DNA of 37,122 bases from Methanobacteriota archaeon (GCA_012519255.1 JAAYQQ010000083.1:1-37122), one strand, 5' to 3'; shown: positions 1-8,341, counted from the first letter of the stretch. Notes: generated by a model from the letters alone, not told the origin. Made by a program: numbers and translations.

Positions 1-1
1 C

Positions 2-202
2 AAAGAGGAGACCGAGGACCCTATCCTTCTCAAGGTCCGGGCAATGAGCACCTATCAAAAGATAGCGGCCCTGTTCGGCTCGATCGTATACCTGACTCCA
101 CCGATACCTTTCCTGGTAGGAATGACGTCCAAACGGCTTTTCCGCAAGTGGGCGGCGAACGAACGTGCTGAGGGGCACGGCATGGGGCCCGTGTGGCCTT
201 AA
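2..202 (+). CDS. C-terminal fragment of an unknown protein (5' end outside window)
   Basis: An open frame enters from the left edge and runs 66 codons to a TAA at 200-202. The visible peptide is charged at first (KEETEDP), then has a hydrophobic Pro-rich stretch (IAALFGSIVYLTPPIPFLVG) that could be a single membrane segment, then a basic tail (SKRLFRKWAANERAEGHG). I do not recognise the family. Its stop codon overlaps the stop codon of the convergent reductase gene: the four bases TTAA at 199-202 serve both strands, so the two genes end tail to tail with no spacer. The exact meeting of two stops supports this being a real gene end, but with no start visible the call is only moderately sure. 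Confidence 0.5.
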   Translation, partial: KEETEDPILLKVRAMSTYQKIAALFGSIVYLTPPIPFLVGMTSKRLFRKWAANERAEGHGMGPVWP

Positions 203-1605
203 TGAGTGTGATGCTCTTCCGGAGAGGTCAGGCGAGCAAAGGCGCCGGCCACGGCCTCATTCAGTGAAGGATGAATTATCTGGCTGCGGGCCAGCGGCAG
301 GTAGCTTTCGTCACCTGCGTTCATGAGATACACCAGTTGTTGAACCAATAGATCGGCCTCTGGGCCGACTATATGCGCGCCCAATATCCTTTTCGTTCCA
401 GCCTCCACCAGGACCTTTACCAGCCCATCGTTATTTGCCATGGCCTCCCCCTTGGCCACGTTGGCGTATGAGCTGAGACCAACCAGATATTTCCGACCGC
501 TCTTCTTAACCTCATTCTCACTCATGCCCACGCTCCCAATTGTAGGGTAGGTATACACTGCGTGAGGAATGGCGTGTTCGTCGATGATGGCCTTATTTTG
601 GGCAGATAAATTGTACCATACGATCCGACTCTCGTAATTGGCAGTGTGACGGAACATGTGTCGGCCAGTGATATCTCCCAGTGCCCAGATGCCCGGCGCG
701 GTAGTCTCCAGATGTTCATTAACAACGACATAGCCTCGCTCATCCAGCTGGACACCTGTGACAGTGGGATCAAGCCAGTCGGCATTGCTCTTCATCCCTG
801 CCCCGATGAGTAATAATTCCGCCTCATCTCTCATCGGAGCCATGGTCTGCCTATCCCTTCCAATCACCTGGACATTTCCGTCAGATTTCCGGACTTCCTG
901 TACATCATAAGCAGTGCGGATGGTTACGTGTTTCCCTAGCCTTCGCATCACAACGTCACCCATCTCTAGCTCTTCTCGAGGCAATAGCCGGACGTTTCTC
1001 TGTAAGATGGTTACCTTGGTACCAAAGGCAGAGAAAAAGTGACCGAACTCGCAGGCCTTGTACCCGCCGCCAATGATCATCATGCTCTGAGGCAACCTGG
1101 TTATGTCAAAAATTGTCTCAGATGTATGGTAATTCACATCATCCAGGCCAGGGATATTGGGGATGGCGCTACGAGCCCCTCCAGCTATGACGATCTTGGG
1201 AGCGCGTAAGGTCCGATCAGATGCTTGAAGAGTCTTGTCGCCAATAAATCGGACAGTATCCTGAAGTAGAGTGGCCCTAGGGTCCTGTTTGATCGCCTCA
1301 AAGATGTGGTCTCGTTCCCTCAGAACAGCGCCCCATGTCCTACGCCTAACCGTTTCAAAATCGGCAGATTCCAGACTGGCGTTGACGCCGACGTGTACGC
1401 CGTCCTCTATCTGTCGAATAATATCGGCCGGATAGATCCACATCTTGCTTGGGATGCACCCCCTATTTAGACAGGTGCCGCCCATCGGTCCGTTCTCAGC
1501 CAGCGCCACCTTCATACCTGTGTTCACGGCAGCGTCCACGAGGTTGAGACCGGCGCCGGAGCCAATGACTACCAGATCATACTCTTCCAATACTCTCCCC
1601 GCCAA
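199..1605 (-). CDS. Pyridine nucleotide-disulfide oxidoreductase (dihydrolipoamide dehydrogenase / mycothione reductase-like)
   Basis: A 468-aa class I flavoprotein disulfide reductase. An N-terminal FAD-binding GSGAG motif (about residues 15-19) is followed by the redox-active pair C45/C50 in GGTCLNRGCIPSK, a second Rossmann motif (IIGGGYKACEFG, about 176-188) for NAD(P)H, and the C-terminal dimer-interface His-Glu pair H445/E450 in HPSLNEAV. Together these support NAD(P)H-dependent reduction of a disulfide. The residues after the redox motif (KMWIYPADI) recall mycothione reductases rather than classic E3 subunits, but no lipoyl-enzyme or mycothiol gene is nearby, so the substrate is unknown. 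The longest frame begins at a TTG (1605) without a ribosome-binding site. A TTG at 1590, giving EEYDLVVIG, sits just after GGGGAG and fits family starts better. The gene appears monocistronic. Confidence 0.85.
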   Translation of the reverse strand: MAGRVLEEYDLVVIGSGAGLNLVDAAVNTGMKVALAENGPMGGTCLNRGCIPSKMWIYPADIIRQIEDGVHVGVNASLESADFETVRRRTWGAVLRERDHIFEAIKQDPRATLLQDTVRFIGDKTLQASDRTLRAPKIVIAGGARSAIPNIPGLDDVNYHTSETIFDITRLPQSMMIIGGGYKACEFGHFFSAFGTKVTILQRNVRLLPREELEMGDVVMRRLGKHVTIRTAYDVQEVRKSDGNVQVIGRDRQTMAPMRDEAELLLIGAGMKSNADWLDPTVTGVQLDERGYVVVNEHLETTAPGIWALGDITGRHMFRHTANYESRIVWYNLSAQNKAIIDEHAIPHAVYTYPTIGSVGMSENEVKKSGRKYLVGLSSYANVAKGEAMANNDGLVKVLVEAGTKRILGAHIVGPEADLLVQQLVYLMNAGDESYLPLARSQIIHPSLNEAVAGAFARLTSPEEHHTH

Positions 1606-2322
1606 ATTGGAGGATAACTAGGCTACCCGCTCGCTAAGTACGATTCGCAGGAACCTTGTTCTTGTGAAGTCTATGATGCCACGCCATCTAACAATCAGCC
1701 TAGTCTTAGGAGATGGTCTTGTGGCTATCGCGATGAGAACGGCATCTTACAGCGTATCCTCATGATGAGTAAGTGAAAATAGCACAGACCTTGTTGTAAA
1801 CCACCTTGTGGCGATGTCGATCACTTATACTCTACCGACAATTGGCAATATTGTTGTTTTACATTTTTTGTCGAAGGTGTTGTCGGAATTATTCTTCCAA
1901 GAAACCTAGATCTATCCCATGGCTTGGCGTGCCCATATCTGGTCATGGTGTCGCTCGGTCGTCACTGTCATCGCGTACCCCATGATTACCTAGGGGTCAG
2001 ATAGCAGTTCTGGGCGTTTGTCCAGGTTCATTTGGCAGTAGGTGCCATGCATGGTCAGAGGCATAAGTCGATGTCGAGACCGTGCTGAGAGCTTTGATCT
2101 CACTCTGCACCTTCCGCTTTATTACGCGGAGCCAACTTTCTGCGCAATGGTCGCGTCCCCGCACCCTAGACCATGGGATGAGTGCATCAACCTCGTCGAA
2201 CCCGCAGTCATAATATCTCGCACTATAGCTAAGGAGGCGGCCCATTGTATCAAAATTTGCCACCCTATAGATCCCATTCAGGAGTGGCATGGGGAATTAA
2301 AAATAAGAGCGGAAAGGGGCCC
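1606..2322. other. 717-bp intergenic region with no convincing gene
   Basis: Overlapping frames exist on both strands near 1997-2326, but they have no recognisable motif, ribosome-binding site or promoter. The AT-rich part (about 1835-1890) contains the inverted pair CCGACAA (1835-1841) and TTGTCGG (1880-1886), plus a further TTGTCG at 1868-1873. The region may hold decayed coding sequence, but I cannot name a source. Confidence 0.4.
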
Positions 2323-2580
2323 CTAGGCTTGTTCCACGGTCAAATGTAACTTGCCCGTCCTTGCCGCTTGAAGCACTTCTGGTGTAAGTGGCTCTCCATT
2401 AGCTATGAAGTGCTCCGAATCGACCTCCTCCACGATGCAATATGTGAACGGAAGGAGGTTCTCCTTGGGACTTGGTCGGCACTCAATTTCGGCCACCACT
2501 TCTGACACTCGCTTGGCCATTTCATTTATGCATTCTTTATCCAGGCTCCCCTTCAGAACTTGTATTGTTATTACGGGCAT
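2323..2580 (-). CDS. 4-oxalocrotonate tautomerase-family protein
   Basis: An 85-aa protein starting Met-Pro-Val-Ile-Thr, the hallmark of the tautomerase superfamily, in which Pro1 (exposed after Met removal) is the catalytic base. The chosen start is the ATG at 2580, preceded by AGGGGGAA as ribosome-binding site. A longer frame starting at 2643 would bury the proline and would begin upstream of the transcription start predicted from the TATA box at 2659-2666, so I reject it. The protein is somewhat longer than the usual ~62-residue 4-OT. The residues after the beta-alpha-beta unit (CIVEEVDSEHF) fit the family's second strand. The natural substrate is unknown. The stop is TAG, followed after 14 sense codons by an in-frame TGA. 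Confidence 0.75.
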   Translation of the reverse strand: MPVITIQVLKGSLDKECINEMAKRVSEVVAEIECRPSPKENLLPFTYCIVEEVDSEHFIANGEPLTPEVLQAARTGKLHLTVEQA

Positions 2581-2658
2581 CTCTCTTCCCCCTTTATCGC
2601 TTGAATCCTGGGAAAAAAGGAACAACCAGAACCTCATTTTCATCTTTTTAGGTTCAAA

Positions 2659-2666
2659 TATTTAAA
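2659..2666 (-). promoter_or_regulatory. TATA box of the tautomerase gene
   Basis: On the minus strand the sequence reads TTTAAATA inside an AT-rich stretch. Transcription would begin near 2635, giving a leader of about 55 nt that carries the AGGGGGAA ribosome-binding site. Confidence 0.5.
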
Positions 2667-2838
2667 CGTTGCTACAATCCCATATCAAGCAAACTCAATC
2701 CTATAATCCCGCCCTTGGTTATGCGATGACTCCAATCCCAATCAAGACTATGAATGAAAATGAGTGAGAAACGAATAGTAATTGCGACAATTTCCGAATT
2801 GAACGCCTATGGGTCTAATATGGAGTATGTGTTAAAAG

Positions 2839-2913
2839 CGCACACGGAGGGATTCGAACCCCCGGCTTGCAGCTTAGGAGGCTGCCGCCATATCCAGGCT
2901 AGGCCACGTGTGC
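2839..2913 (-). tRNA. tRNA-Arg (anticodon CCU)
   Basis: On the minus strand a full cloverleaf folds. The acceptor stem is GCACACG with CGTGTGC and discriminator G. The anticodon stem GCAGC/GCTGC encloses the loop CTCCTAA, and the T arm is GGGGG-TTCGAAT-CCCTC. The anticodon CCU reads the AGG codon. CCA is not encoded, since the bases after the discriminator are CTT. No intron is seen. A TATA-like CTATA lies near 2938-2945, at the distance expected for an archaeal tRNA promoter. Confidence 0.95.
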
Positions 2914-2963
2914 ATTGCTAACCGCACAAAGTAAAGGGTATAGAAAAGGTTTGCTGAAGGGGC

Positions 2964-3764
2964 TTACTCCTTTTCCTGGGGAAGCTCTTCAGGAGATGGC
3001 TCATCAGAAGTTTCTTCGACCTCTTCGGGAGTCTCTTCGGCAACGGCCTCTTCCTGGGCCGGCTCGATCTTCACGTACTCCTCGATAAAGCGCACGTTGC
3101 TTGCGTCCATGGCCTCGCGGAGGTCAGCCACGATACGGTACTTGGCAAGCAGCCACTTCTGATCATATTTGCATACATCCGGAAGGACGAGAGAAATGAC
3201 CTTGTCCTCAACGGTTATGCCAAATCCCTCAGAAGTCCCATAGTCCATCTCCAGGATGTTCTTGACCTTGTCCTCATCGGTCTCGGCCTTGGAGATTACG
3301 GTGAATTTGTATTTCAGATCCTTGCCAGCTAGGCGGCGATTGAAGTCGATGCGGACGCGACCGGCAGTTACGGCGGTGACCAATCCAACACGGTTACGGA
3401 TGTTTACCTCCATCCCAACATGCGGCTCGATCTCTTGCCTGCGGAACTCACGCAGAGGTATCAGTTCGACCAGCTTGGGGTCTCTCTGACCAGCAGCCTT
3501 CTCGGCTGGCACGGTGACCTCGACCTCTTTGCCCACCTCAGCACCCTCAATGGCCTCATCGAGGCCCTGGAATATTCTGCCCCCTCCCACTAGGACAGGA
3601 ATGGGCCTGTATTCGATCTCCTCATTGAAGACATCGTTATCCTTGGCAGTCTGAGCGTTAGTGGTATCGAAGAGTTCGTCCGTTTCTGCGATACAGCCAT
3701 CGAAGTTCATCAAGACGATGTCCCCCTTGGCAATCTTGACCGCATCATTATTATCGTTCGCCAT
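2964..3764 (-). CDS. FKBP-type peptidyl-prolyl cis-trans isomerase, archaeal long form
   Basis: A 266-aa cytosolic prolyl isomerase/chaperone. The N-terminal FKBP core (GDIVLMNFDG ... LFDTT, then VLVGGGRIFQGLDEAIEG and VGKEVEVTVPAEKAAGQRD) is interrupted by an IF-type insert and followed by the archaeal-specific C-terminal domain of about 130 residues. The last ~30 residues are an acidic Glu/Pro-rich tail. The start is the ATG at 3764, which follows AGGTGA with a 5-nt spacer. The frame extends 15 codons upstream but without a better signal. There is no signal peptide, so it acts in the cytoplasm, unlike the second FKBP at 22501. A TATA box lies at 3820-3827. The role is general protein folding; specific clients cannot be read from sequence. 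Confidence 0.92.
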   Translation of the reverse strand: MANDNNDAVKIAKGDIVLMNFDGCIAETDELFDTTNAQTAKDNDVFNEEIEYRPIPVLVGGGRIFQGLDEAIEGAEVGKEVEVTVPAEKAAGQRDPKLVELIPLREFRRQEIEPHVGMEVNIRNRVGLVTAVTAGRVRIDFNRRLAGKDLKYKFTVISKAETDEDKVKNILEMDYGTSEGFGITVEDKVISLVLPDVCKYDQKWLLAKYRIVADLREAMDASNVRFIEEYVKIEPAQEEAVAEETPEEVEETSDEPSPEELPQEKE

Positions 3765-3819
3765 GAAATTCACCTGTAAATCCATTAATAGGATATGGCT
3801 TGTCGTCATTAATTTGTTA

Positions 3820-3827
3820 TTTTTATA
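3820..3827 (-). promoter_or_regulatory. TATA box of the FKBP gene
   Basis: The minus strand reads CTATAAAAATAAC. Initiation about 25 nt downstream would give a leader of about 30 nt containing the AGGTGA site used for the ATG at 3764. Confidence 0.55.
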
Positions 3828-4413
3828 GTTTGTGGTACCTCAGCGCCCACTCTCAGCACCCATGATTCACATCTTCAAGAGATTAGAATGGAATTCATTC
3901 CCCCTCAAGACTTCGAGTCTGCCCAATGGGGGTCAGGATTTACCAGATCTCTCACAAACGTGCTCACAGATGTCGATGAATGGCCCATCAAGCACCTATC
4001 TGACACTATAGAGGCGTCAGAGATATAGTGGTATTGGCGCCTCATCCCACAATAGAGTATAGGGCGGTTGAATTTGAGGATGTTTGCTGTCACGCCCATG
4101 GCCAGGAGACCTTGGAGTCCAACTCATCCTGTGGAATCGCCCTCCCTAAATCTGCGCCCCCCTCTGCTCAATGCTGCCCCATCATGGTGTTAAAATGAGC
4201 AGCTTCCTCGGAGAGGGCGAAGATGTCGGGCTGCCGCTCCTACATCGAGCTCACTCGATCGGCCCCACTCTCCATGCGCACGACCCTTTGGTAAAGTGAA
4301 AATGAAAAAGGTATGACTCAACCCTCAGAAAATGAACGGTTGTTCACCCAAAACAACATCCAATATTAAAATAAAATGAGATATGTAGGGGGTAGAACGC
4401 CCAGCCGCCCATA
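3828..4413. other. About 600-bp intergenic region without a supported gene
   Basis: Lies between the FKBP promoter and the tRNA-Thr promoter. The longest frame (minus strand, 3905-4099, 64 aa) has no recognisable motif and no ribosome-binding site. The part from about 4280 to 4390 is AT-rich with several A-runs. I see no clear hairpin, RNA gene or repeat. Confidence 0.4.
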
Positions 4414-4415
4414 AA

Positions 4416-4423
4416 GGATAAAT
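4416..4423 (+). promoter_or_regulatory. TATA-like box of tRNA-Thr
   Basis: GGATAAAT centred about 31 nt before the mature 5' end of the tRNA. Confidence 0.4.
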
Positions 4424-4449
4424 GCTTGAGGGAGGTTACGAAGGCGGAA

Positions 4450-4526
4450 GCCACCATGGCATAGCTCGGTAGCGCGGCTGACTTGTAATCAGCAGGTCGC
4501 GAGTTCGAATCTCGCTGGTGGCTCCA
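4450..4526 (+). tRNA. tRNA-Thr (anticodon UGU), CCA encoded
   Basis: The acceptor stem GCCACCA pairs with TGGTGGC, followed by discriminator T73 and an encoded CCA. The anticodon stem GCTGA/TCAGC encloses CTTGTAA (anticodon UGU), and the T arm is GCGAG-TTCGAAT-CTCGC. There is one A-C mismatch in the D stem (positions 12-23). No intron. A T-run (TTTTTTATT) starts about 12 nt after the CCA and probably terminates transcription. Encoded CCA contrasts with the tRNA-Arg in this window, which lacks it. Confidence 0.95.
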
Positions 4527-4617
4527 CTCCCAGTCACTTTTTTATTAAGAAATCCAGACAGGATGGGGAGCATGCTATTGGATGATTCCCCTCTCACCCC
4601 TGATCCCTCCGGCTATT

Positions 4618-4965
4618 CTACAACCATACAGTGTCATCCTCGCAGTAATCTATTTTCAACACGAGGAAGCAAAAGTCCTCTTCCACCAGGGACATGCCGT
4701 GGACCTCACCCGGCTCACATATTAGTATGTCGCCCCGACCCATTCTGACATCGATTCCGTCGATGGTTATGGAACCAGGGGCGAGAGCGTAGAACACCTC
4801 TGTCTGGACCTTATGAAGATGTGGCGGCATGGCATCTCCCTTCTTGAACTGCACCTCTTGAACCAGAGATACCTCGGCAGGGAGGGGAAAGTCTTCCAGC
4901 AGTCGCCTCTTGCGATACCCTCTTCCATTTTGCCAAGGTCTTTCTGCAGAGCTATGATATCTCAT
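4618..4965 (-). CDS. Small cupin-domain protein
   Basis: A 115-aa single-domain cupin. Candidate metal ligands sit in the two cupin motifs: HLHKVQTEVFY (two His and a Glu, about residues 49-57) and the later EPGEVHGM (His). The glycine-rich turns expected for a beta barrel are present (APGSITIDG, MGRGDILICEPGE). It could be a sugar- or small-molecule-binding cupin or an isomerase; the sequence does not decide. It is translationally coupled to the upstream aminotransferase gene: that gene's TGA and this gene's ATG overlap as ATGA, so the two products probably work together. The stop is TAG, followed in frame by TGA after seven codons. Confidence 0.78.
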   Translation of the reverse strand: MRYHSSAERPWQNGRGYRKRRLLEDFPLPAEVSLVQEVQFKKGDAMPPHLHKVQTEVFYALAPGSITIDGIDVRMGRGDILICEPGEVHGMSLVEEDFCFLVLKIDYCEDDTVWL

Positions 4966-6290
4966 GATCTCACCACGTCGCCCAGCACACCGTCCAGGAT
5001 ATCCACGCCTTCGTCGAGGAAATCTTCCTCAACTATGAGCGGTGGGACGAAACGTATGGTCGAACGCCCCGCTGGCAATAAGATTGCTCCACGCTTGAAA
5101 GCTAGTTCGATCGCCCTGTCGCGCTCTGCCACCGCATGCGCCTTCGATTGACGATCCTTTACCAGTTCGATCGCCTGCATTAGGCCAAGCCCTCGTACAT
5201 CACCGATCATGTCATGACGCTCCTGTAACTCAAGGAGGCGACGGTGAAGATAGTTTCCAAGCCTGGAAGCCCTTTCAGCCAGTCGCCCCTCCTCTATGAT
5301 ATCAAGAGTGGCCAGCGAGGCCGCGCAAGCTAGGAGATTTCCCCCATAAGTAGTTGAGTGCGCTCCCGTGGACATATCAAGTCGCCGAGAAAAGATCGTG
5401 GCGGCGATGGGTACGCCCGACCCTAGCGCCTTGGCGGTGCACATGATGTCCGGGATTACATCGTAATGCTCAATCGCCCACATTCTCCCCGTACGGCCCA
5501 TCCCTGCCTGGATCTCATCATCAACCAATAGGATGCCGTGGCGTCGGCATATCGCCGCAATCTCCTGGATGAACTCCCTTGGCGGGACAATATAGCCCCC
5601 CTCACCCTGGACTGGCTCAATGAACAGGGCCGCTACCTCTTCCGGAGGAAGCAGAGTGGTGAAATACACGTCTTCCAAGACCCTGGCACAGTGCATCCAG
5701 CAGGATGATGGCTCCATGCCGTAGGCACAGCGATAGCAATAGGCATAGGGCATATGCACTACGCCAGGGACTGTTGGGAAGAAACGCTCTCGCTGAACTG
5801 GCTTGCTCGCAGTGAGCGATAGTGAACCAAGGCTCCTCCCATGAAAGCATCCCAGGAAAGCGACGAACTGTTTACGGCCGGTGTTCCACCTGGCCAACTT
5901 CATGGCCGCTTCAACACTCTCGGTACCGCTATTGCTGAAGAACACTTTCCTATCCTGATCGCCTGGCGCAAGGTTACCAAGGCGGCGAGCCAGTTCAACC
6001 TGAGCGGCATAGTAGAAATCGGTGCCGGCGAAGTGGATAAGCCTGTCGGCCTGCTCCTTCACTGCCTGCACCACTCGCGGATGAGTGTGTCCGAGATTGA
6101 GAACTGCCATTCCACTAGAGAAATCCAAAAAATCGTTGCCGTCAACGTCGGTGACCACGCCGCCGTGGGCATGAGCGGCCGCCACCGGCAAGATCTTGGT
6201 CGATGTGGCTACATATCTGCTATCCTGAACCACCATCTCTCTGGCCTTGGGCCCCGGCGGTTCCACCATGATCCTGGCATATCTCCCCAT
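4962..6290 (-). CDS. Class III PLP-dependent aminotransferase (GABA/acetylornithine aminotransferase or amino-acid racemase group)
   Basis: A 442-aa fold-type I PLP enzyme. It shows SNSGTESVEAAMKLAR, FLGCFHGRS, IEPVQGEGGY, LLVDDEIQAGMGRTG and the Schiff-base lysine in TAKALGSGVPIAA. A four-cysteine segment (CYRCAYGMEPSSCWMHC, about 196-212) is typical of the archaeal GabT-like group. Characterised Pyrococcus members of that group act as amino-acid racemases rather than aminotransferases (established knowledge), so annotation by similarity alone is unsafe. It is distinct from the canonical ArgD at 10081. The gene overlaps the downstream cupin by 4 nt. The ATG at 6290 is used; an ATG at 6269 (MVEPPG) is an alternative, and neither has a strong ribosome-binding site. 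Confidence 0.85.
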   Translation of the reverse strand: MGRYARIMVEPPGPKAREMVVQDSRYVATSTKILPVAAAHAHGGVVTDVDGNDFLDFSSGMAVLNLGHTHPRVVQAVKEQADRLIHFAGTDFYYAAQVELARRLGNLAPGDQDRKVFFSNSGTESVEAAMKLARWNTGRKQFVAFLGCFHGRSLGSLSLTASKPVQRERFFPTVPGVVHMPYAYCYRCAYGMEPSSCWMHCARVLEDVYFTTLLPPEEVAALFIEPVQGEGGYIVPPREFIQEIAAICRRHGILLVDDEIQAGMGRTGRMWAIEHYDVIPDIMCTAKALGSGVPIAATIFSRRLDMSTGAHSTTYGGNLLACAASLATLDIIEEGRLAERASRLGNYLHRRLLELQERHDMIGDVRGLGLMQAIELVKDRQSKAHAVAERDRAIELAFKRGAILLPAGRSTIRFVPPLIVEEDFLDEGVDILDGVLGDVVRS

Positions 6291-6391
6291 TCCAATCTAT
6301 TAGAACTATCGTTTCGGCCATATTTCCCCTTTGGGAATCTAACCTTTCCGCATTTTTCAAATACCTTACACTCCAAGAATATGATGGGAAG

Positions 6392-7531
6392 ATGGTTGAT
6401 AGGTCCGTCAGTCTATGGATAGTTGTACTTCTAGTCTTAAGCGCCTTCGCAGCAGTGGCCGCAGTAACGCCTTCAGCCATGGGGCCAGACGACGATATCA
6501 ATGGAGATGGTGTGCATATCCCCCGGGCAAGTACGGACTATCGGCAACCAGAACTGAGGGAAATGGTAGATGTGATGATGGAGGGGGGAGAGGTCGCCAT
6601 GAGCATATCTGCCAGACCTGCTCGAGACTTCCTGGCAGAAGGCGGAAGATGGGTATGGGCATTCAGCCTGGCAGGGGACAGGGTGGCCACTGGTGACGCG
6701 ACCATCAGGTTCAATGGTGGAGATCACATCGAATGGAGATCCTCCCCTGAAGTGAGCATGCTCGCCGGGTACGGTCCCCGGTTTGAGCAGGGGCCCAGCA
6801 CTTCCATGACCTCTGCCAACCTGGAGTTCAGTATAACCATACACAAGTCTGGCACCTATACCCTCAGAGCGTGGATAATGGAAGAGAGGGCTGCCGTGGC
6901 TGGCGATCTTCCGTCCCCCTCTTCCACTTTCGCCAGGTGTCCAGAACTTGCTGTGCCCCTCACCGTTAAGAAGCTTCTTCCCCCCAGGGTAGAGGTCAAG
7001 CAGACCCTCTCCGGCCCCCGTGGAGTCCAGCAGCTGGATCAATACATCGGCCTTCTTATTGCCGATAGGGTCGATCGGGGAGATACTGAATGGACAGGCA
7101 CCGTGGAGGACTATATCGCCATAGAGAAAGAGGGCATCAACGCCTCCGATGTGGCTGGAAGGGTTGGATCATTCTACAATACCATCGTGTGGGAGGAAGA
7201 AGAGGGTCGCCTGATCGGGCACATCAAAAGTACCGTCCCATATGGGCTCATACCGCAGACCAGATGGACCATCAATGTCGAACTGAGCTTCTTCACTGGC
7301 GGTAGCTACAATATCACCACCTGGGCAGAGGATGGAGATAACGGGAAGATCGTCTCGGAGGAAACGCGCCTAAATCTTATAGTGGAGGCACGAGCTCCCA
7401 TACCTGATCCACTCCCGGACCCCAACTCAACAAACAACACCTCAATTCTTTCCCGCCCCTTCACCGAGACCGGAGGAGACCTCGTCATCGATCCCTATCT
7501 AACCAATGTTGCCACTAGAGAACAATATTGA
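6392..7531 (+). CDS. Exported or lipid-anchored beta-rich protein of unknown function
   Basis: A 379-aa protein with a clear N-terminal signal segment (SVSLWIVVLLVLSAFAAVAAV, about residues 5-25) and a hydrophilic remainder. The body alternates short beta-like stretches (LEFSITIHKSGTYTLRAWI; WTINVELSFFTGGSYNITTW) suggesting two repeated Ig-like modules of about 120-150 residues each. Several N-glycosylation sequons are present (NAS, NIT, NST, NTS), with a cluster in the Pro/Asn-rich tail. There is no obvious C-terminal membrane anchor, so it is probably secreted or held by an uncleaved signal segment. I do not recognise a family. It is transcribed divergently from the aminotransferase gene, with a weak TATA-like TTTTTCAAATA near 6355. 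Confidence 0.7.
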   Translation: MVDRSVSLWIVVLLVLSAFAAVAAVTPSAMGPDDDINGDGVHIPRASTDYRQPELREMVDVMMEGGEVAMSISARPARDFLAEGGRWVWAFSLAGDRVATGDATIRFNGGDHIEWRSSPEVSMLAGYGPRFEQGPSTSMTSANLEFSITIHKSGTYTLRAWIMEERAAVAGDLPSPSSTFARCPELAVPLTVKKLLPPRVEVKQTLSGPRGVQQLDQYIGLLIADRVDRGDTEWTGTVEDYIAIEKEGINASDVAGRVGSFYNTIVWEEEEGRLIGHIKSTVPYGLIPQTRWTINVELSFFTGGSYNITTWAEDGDNGKIVSEETRLNLIVEARAPIPDPLPDPNSTNNTSILSRPFTETGGDLVIDPYLTNVATREQY

Positions 7532-7646
7532 AAACAGAAGGACGGCGGCCTGTAACTTGAGGAATGGAGATGTGAGCGCTCGGCAAGAAAAGGTTCTATC
7601 AGGATCTTGGGGAGCATTTTGAGTGAGCGGGCAATGGCCTGACAGC

Positions 7647-8330
7647 CTAATATTCACCGGCGAGCCCCTCAGCAGACTCGATGCACTTGCTCAATATGGA
7701 GTAGGCTCTCATCATGTCCTCCTCATTAACGATGAATATGGTGTCGGTGAATACACTCACCGACTCTACCACATTAATACCGCCACTTGATAGATTACTG
7801 GCCAGGAAGGCATACACGCCGCTGGTCTCGGTGATGCGCTCGGGCGAACGTACTGATATCTCAACCAGGCCCTGGCGAGTCTTCAAGATATTTTCCTGCC
7901 CCACTGCCCACACCACCTCATTCTTGAGTTTTTCATCGGCGATTATGGTAATGGCATGCGTTCCCTGAATGATCTGCATGATGCTCTTCTCATTGAGCAG
8001 TCTCTTGAAGATCGGCTCAAGTCGGTGGAGGACTGTCCAATCATTCTTTGCAGTGATGATGGCTATCTTTGTCTTTAGCTCCAGGCGAGAGTTGCGTAAT
8101 ATGCGCAGGATCTCCCTCTCATGGTCCTGCCGCCCAAGTTTTACAGCATAACGGCGGCAGGCGATCATTACCGCCTCCTCATTAACGATACTTAGATCCT
8201 TCATGATGAGACGTGCGAGGGAAGAGTAGTTGATGAGATCCTTAGAAATGCAATCCTTGATGCTTGGATGAGCATCTATGTAGTGTCTGGTGCGCTCAGC
8301 AATGCTCTCCCTGGGGGCGCCCTTTTTCAT
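7647..8330 (-). CDS. ACT-domain regulator of amino-acid metabolism (COG2150-like)
   Basis: A 227-aa protein in two parts. The N-terminal helical region (ERTRHYIDAHPSIKDCISKDLINYSSLARLI, about 12-42) has the HPSIKD...INYSSLARLI signature of the archaeal family predicted to regulate amino-acid metabolism. The C-terminal half (about 150-225) looks like an ACT fold: VEISVRSPERITETSGVYAFLASNLSSGGINVVESVSVFTDTIFIV. ACT domains usually bind amino acids, so a ligand-responsive regulator is inferred. It lies near the arginine cluster but separated by membrane genes. The ATG at 8330 is about 28 nt from a TATA box, implying a leaderless message. A perfect inverted repeat overlaps this promoter. The stop is TAG with a TGA 15 codons further on. 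Confidence 0.78.
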   Translation of the reverse strand: MKKGAPRESIAERTRHYIDAHPSIKDCISKDLINYSSLARLIMKDLSIVNEEAVMIACRRYAVKLGRQDHEREILRILRNSRLELKTKIAIITAKNDWTVLHRLEPIFKRLLNEKSIMQIIQGTHAITIIADEKLKNEVVWAVGQENILKTRQGLVEISVRSPERITETSGVYAFLASNLSSGGINVVESVSVFTDTIFIVNEEDMMRAYSILSKCIESAEGLAGEY

Positions 8331-8341
8331 TGACTGAGATG

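Noticed and set aside
1997-2326. Two overlapping frames of 94-97 codons in the gap between the reductase and tautomerase genes
   Set aside because: They lie opposite each other, neither has a ribosome-binding site, TATA box or recognised motif; I considered a transposase remnant but found no signature or flanking inverted repeats.
3905-4099. 64-codon minus-strand frame upstream of the FKBP gene
   Set aside because: No ribosome-binding site, no motif and no conserved-looking pattern; best treated as intergenic.
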